A stretch of 8,748 bases of DNA from HLUCCA09 sp038757905 (lineage in GTDB: Bacteria; Pseudomonadota; Alphaproteobacteria; Rhodobacterales; Rhodobacteraceae): assembly GCA_038757905.1 (NCBI GenBank), contig JBCDGG010000179.1, positions 1-8,748 of the forward strand, read 5' to 3'. Made by a program: the position numbers and the translations under genes. The notes beneath the pieces are model-generated. The model searched no databases, was not told the DNA's origin, and saw nothing but the letters and a program-made list of their open reading frames with translations. Below are positions 6,463-8,748 of this stretch, piece by piece. Numbering within the stretch: position 1 is the first letter of the stretch; the number at the start of each line of letters is the position of its first letter.

Positions 6463-7310
6463 CGCGCGCCCCCCGGCTTGCGGTAAGCGAGCACGATGGC
6501 CGCGAAGGCGATGGTGAAGAGCGTCAGCATCATCATGATCGCCACCACAGCCGCGCGGGGCCATTGCTGGCCGGATTTCGTTGTGTCGAGGATCAGAATC
6601 GGCAGCGTCGGCTCCTGCGAGCCGCCGAGGTAGAACGGCGCCACGAAGTCGCCGAAGGCCAGGATGAAGCAGAACAGTGCGGCGATGATCATCCCGGTCT
6701 TGGACAGGGGCAGGACGACGCGCCAGATCGTCGCCAGCGGTTTGCAGCCGAGGTTGCGCGCGGCTTCCACCAGCGTCCTGTCGATATTGGCCATTGTGAC
6801 GGTCTGCAGGATCACCGCGAGCGGCAGTGTCAGCGTGAGATAGCCGACGATCGTGCCGAAATGGGTATTGAGCATCCGGAAGGGCCCGAGGCCGACATAG
6901 CCCAGCAGAGCATTGAGCGCCCCGCTCTCCGCGAGGATCACGTACCACGAGAAGGTCCGTACGAGGTAGGAGGAGAAGAACGGGATGATCAGCAGAAAGA
7001 TCGCGAACCGGCGCACGGCTTCGGAGGCGCGGAAGGCCAGCGCATAGGCGGCGGGGAAGGCGACCAGCATGGCGATCGAGGCGCTGAGCGAGGCGATGAA
7101 CAGCGTGTACCAATAGCTGTCCCAGAAGAAGCCGCGCGTCAGCATGCGCTGCCAGTTCACAACCTCGAATGCCTCCGTCATGCGGTAGTTCTTCACCACG
7201 AAGAACGAGATCACGACCATGAACAGGACCGGCCCGACGAAAAACAGAAACTGCCAGACGATGATCGGCAGGCGCCAGGTGAGGGCGTAGACGTCTATTC
7301 TGCGCTTCAA
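6459..7310 (-). CDS. ABC transporter permease, PotB-like, probable TTG start
   Basis: This 283-aa inner-membrane protein is the first channel subunit. Hydrophobic segments lie at about 14-40, 66-93, 101-127, 152-174, 205-228 and 254-276. The EAA loop is at about 176-202 (NIDRTLVEAARNLGCK onward, ending RVVLPLSK). The only start that keeps the whole first helix is TTG at 7308-7310: the frame has a TGA seven codons upstream and no ATG or GTG in between, and the next in-frame ATG is residue 31, inside the helix. The ribosome site is poor; a lone GGA lies about 8 nt upstream. It lies 83 nt after the binding-protein stop, the only sizeable gap in the block, and ends in an ATGA overlap with the next permease. 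Weak initiation would lower channel output relative to the binding protein. Confidence 0.92.
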   Translation of the reverse strand: MKRRIDVYALTWRLPIIVWQFLFFVGPVLFMVVISFFVVKNYRMTEAFEVVNWQRMLTRGFFWDSYWYTLFIASLSASIAMLVAFPAAYALAFRASEAVRRFAIFLLIIPFFSSYLVRTFSWYVILAESGALNALLGYVGLGPFRMLNTHFGTIVGYLTLTLPLAVILQTVTMANIDRTLVEAARNLGCKPLATIWRVVLPLSKTGMIIAALFCFILAFGDFVAPFYLGGSQEPTLPILILDTTKSGQQWPRAAVVAIMMMLTLFTIAFAAIVLAYRKPGGAR

Positions 7311-7330
7311 GATCGGTGTCCGCGGCGGTC

Positions 7331-7393
7331 AGGCTAAGGGGCAGGAAGGGGAAGGGCGCGCAGCCGCGAGAGGCCGCACGCCCGTGTCCCGGG
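7331..7393 (-). promoter_or_regulatory. Intercistronic hairpin plus C/T-rich tract between binding protein and permease genes
   Basis: An imperfect inverted repeat has arms at 7356-7365 and 7372-7381 (8 of 10 pairs, 6-nt loop). It lies just after the binding-protein stop codon on the minus strand. It is followed in the direction of transcription by a G-poor C/T tract (7331-7355) with no T-run. Stems in this position in binding-protein operons, the classic case being malE-malF, protect the upstream message and make the binding protein more abundant than the membrane subunits. A partial Rho-dependent stop is an alternative reading of the C-rich tract. Function here is inferred from position and base composition. 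Confidence 0.45.
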
Positions 7394-8530
7394 TCAGGCG
7401 TTCTTGTATTCCGACCAGAAGTCGTTCCAGTCTTCCAGTGTCTGCTGTTGGGGGATGTCGCGGTAGTGTACGCGCCCCTCGCTGATCAGCGCGATGGGCT
7501 CGTTCAGCATCCCGTCGATCTGGTGGCTGCGGTTCGCCTCCTCCGGATCCACTTCCTGCAGCAGCGCGCGGCCGGCCTTGGTGATGCAGAAGCCCGGATA
7601 GGCCAGCATCTGGGCCGACTTCACCTGGCCCTCGGGCGACAGCATGTACTGGATGAACTGCTTGCAGATATCCGCCTTGTCGCTGCCGATCCCGATCGAA
7701 TAGCTCTCCGTCCACTGGATGCCGCCTTCCTGCGGGATGACGGAGGCCACGGGCGCCCCGTCGCGCTCCAGGGCGCCGGTGATCCAGTCGCCGATGCCGC
7801 ACATGGCCAGCATCTCGCCGTTCTTGAGGCTGTTGAACGTGCCGCCATAGTCGAAATAGCCGCCGACCTGGGGCCGCAACGACATCGTCTTGTCCTGCAC
7901 GGCCTGCCATTGGTCCTCGCCCAGGTCCCACAACCCCGCGCCATTGCCGTTGGCAAGGCTCATCATGCCCAGGGTGGGCAGGTGCCAGTCGAAATGCCCG
8001 ACCTTGCCCGTAAGCTCCGGCTTCCAGAAGGCCTCGTAGCTCTGCGCATCTTCGATGCTCATCGCCGTTGTGTTGAACGACACGCCCAGATGCCCGCAGC
8101 GCACCATCATCGAGTAGAGCGTGCCGTCGGCCCAGTGGCCCGGAAACTGCGCGAAGTCGGGGTGCAGCATGTCGTCGAACGGATAATCGTCGGCGTCGAG
8201 CGCTTCGATATAGCCCAGCGCGTTGAGTTGCTGCACGAACTCGGCATCCGACAGGATCAGGTCATAGGTGCCCGGCGGCGATTGCGCGATGAGCGCCAGC
8301 ATGTTGTCGCCGCCGGCATAGTATTTCGGCACGAACTTGACGTTGTTGGCCTCTTCGAACGCACCCACGATGTCGGGCTCGCCATGGCCGTACCAGGCAA
8401 GCATGTTGACTTCCGTCGTCTGCGCCCAGGCCCGGCCGACAAAGGGCGCGGAGAGCATCACGCCTCCCCCAAGTCTCAGCACGTCGCGCCGTTGGAGCCT
8501 GGCGCTTGTCGGTTTGGTTGCGTCTGACAT
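7394..8530 (-). CDS. PotD-like ABC transporter substrate-binding protein with Tat signal peptide
   Basis: This 378-aa periplasmic protein would capture the ligand for the PotB/PotC/PotA-like importer. The N-terminus carries a twin-arginine signal: RLQRRDVLR with Arg14-Arg15, a hydrophobic stretch, and a likely cleavage site after AWA (residue 36). The mature part has the PotD/PotF-type fold signature, including AFWKPELTGKVG (168-179) and IPQEGGIQWTESYSIG (265-280). In E. coli PotD the corresponding segment reads W-M-D, whose Trp and Asp bind spermidine; here it is W-T-E. The acidic pair that holds the other end of the polyamine is not clearly present near residues 181-185. The ligand may therefore not be a polyamine. 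The start at 8530, not the upstream in-frame extension, is chosen because GGAGGG lies 6 nt before it and the signal peptide follows directly. Confidence 0.9.
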   Translation of the reverse strand: MSDATKPTSARLQRRDVLRLGGGVMLSAPFVGRAWAQTTEVNMLAWYGHGEPDIVGAFEEANNVKFVPKYYAGGDNMLALIAQSPPGTYDLILSDAEFVQQLNALGYIEALDADDYPFDDMLHPDFAQFPGHWADGTLYSMMVRCGHLGVSFNTTAMSIEDAQSYEAFWKPELTGKVGHFDWHLPTLGMMSLANGNGAGLWDLGEDQWQAVQDKTMSLRPQVGGYFDYGGTFNSLKNGEMLAMCGIGDWITGALERDGAPVASVIPQEGGIQWTESYSIGIGSDKADICKQFIQYMLSPEGQVKSAQMLAYPGFCITKAGRALLQEVDPEEANRSHQIDGMLNEPIALISEGRVHYRDIPQQQTLEDWNDFWSEYKNA

Positions 8531-8748
8531 TGGAATCCCTCCGCGTCTGTTGGTCCGTTGGTGCGTCGCCTCTCCGGGCTGGGCTTTGTTCTGCCGTGTG
8601 CGGTGACCCAGGGGTAGAGTCCGCGTGACCGAAGTCATGCGCAACGCAAACCTCCCCCCGGATGCACGCTGAATGGGCATGGGCGCCTAATCCGCAGGCA
8701 TCACAATAGCGGGCTCATTGGGACAGGAACAGCATCATCGGGCCGCCC
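8531..8748 (-). promoter_or_regulatory. Leader and presumed promoter region of the minus-strand operon
   Basis: These 218 nt hold no gene that I can support. They must contain the promoter of the minus block unless transcription enters from outside the window. I see no convincing -35/-10 pair; one weak possibility on the minus strand is TTGCGC followed 17 nt later by GACTCT, within about 8610-8645. There is a two-copy 8-nt tandem repeat (GTTGGTCC then GTTGGTGC, 8549-8564), two GGTGACC/CGTGACC boxes near 8602-8630, and a widely spaced CGGAT/ATCCG pair (8659-8663 and 8690-8694). Any of these could be regulator sites, but none is recognisable. The first 34 nt at the right edge could be the end of another minus-strand gene (a frame stops at 8715), which cannot be judged. 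Confidence 0.35.
8537..8542 (-). promoter_or_regulatory. Strong ribosome binding site for the binding-protein gene
   Basis: The minus strand reads GGAGGG followed by 6 nt and ATG at 8530. This is the best ribosome site of the minus block and decides the start, because the reading frame stays open for another 50 codons upstream without a comparable site. It contrasts with the weak TTG initiation of the next gene. Confidence 0.8.

Noticed and set aside
5101..6486. 461-codon open frame on the plus strand opposite the PotA-like ATPase and PotC-like permease
   Set aside because: It spans the junction of two firm genes on the other strand and has low-complexity Arg/Gln/Gly-rich composition, so it is a shadow.
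7316..8527. 403-codon open frame on the plus strand opposite the binding protein
   Set aside because: Antisense shadow of a protein with a clear signal peptide and family motifs; no domain recognisable in the plus frame.
8531..8680. 50-codon N-terminal extension of the binding protein
   Set aside because: The extension would push the Tat signal into the interior, and the strong GGAGGG site and ATG at 8530 give a normal start.
8673..8684. Tandem ATGGGC repeat in the leader
   Set aside because: Two copies of a 6-mer are expected by chance at this composition; no further copies follow.

Overview
This window looks like chromosomal DNA of a GC-rich alphaproteobacterium, probably Rhodobacterales-like. 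That placement rests on the very high GC content, the gene families and the tight ATGA or TGA-N-ATG gene junctions; no rRNA or other marker gene is present to confirm it. There are eleven coding sequences, one of them cut by the left edge. They form two operon-like blocks that converge on a 20-nt gap near 3210-3229. I see no tRNA, rRNA, CRISPR array, insertion sequence, phage gene or clear pseudogene.

Plus-strand block (1-3209): the last 52 codons of a probable NitT/TauT-type substrate-binding protein, then its permease (176-952) and ATPase (954-1760), then two short-chain dehydrogenases/reductases (1750-2523 and 2520-3209). From the permease onward, neighbours are separated by one base or overlap, so the set is very probably one transcript. 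It reads as uptake of a small organic molecule followed by one or two NAD(P)-dependent redox steps.

Minus-strand block (read from 8530 down to 3230): a Tat-exported PotD-like binding protein, two PotB/PotC-type permeases, a PotA-type ATPase, a cytoplasmic CE4-fold (polysaccharide-deacetylase-family) hydrolase, and a cytosine-deaminase-like enzyme resembling the yeast (Fcy1) type. The permease-to-deaminase genes are separated by 0-3 nt. The binding protein is separated from the first permease by 83 nt holding an imperfect hairpin and a C/T-rich tract, and that permease appears to start at TTG.

Taken together, the minus block looks less like polyamine uptake than like uptake, deamination and C-N bond hydrolysis of a nitrogen-containing ring compound such as a pyrimidine, cyclic imide or ureide. 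Supporting this, the deaminase keeps the residues that read cytosine in the yeast enzyme, the CE4 protein has no signal peptide and carries an HpPgdA/PuuE-like metal site, and the PotD-like protein seems to lack part of the polyamine-binding acidic set. The substrate is not visible from sequence, and whether the two convergent blocks serve one pathway is inference. The remaining non-coding DNA is the 218-nt leader at the right edge (8531-8748), which presumably holds the promoter of the minus block.
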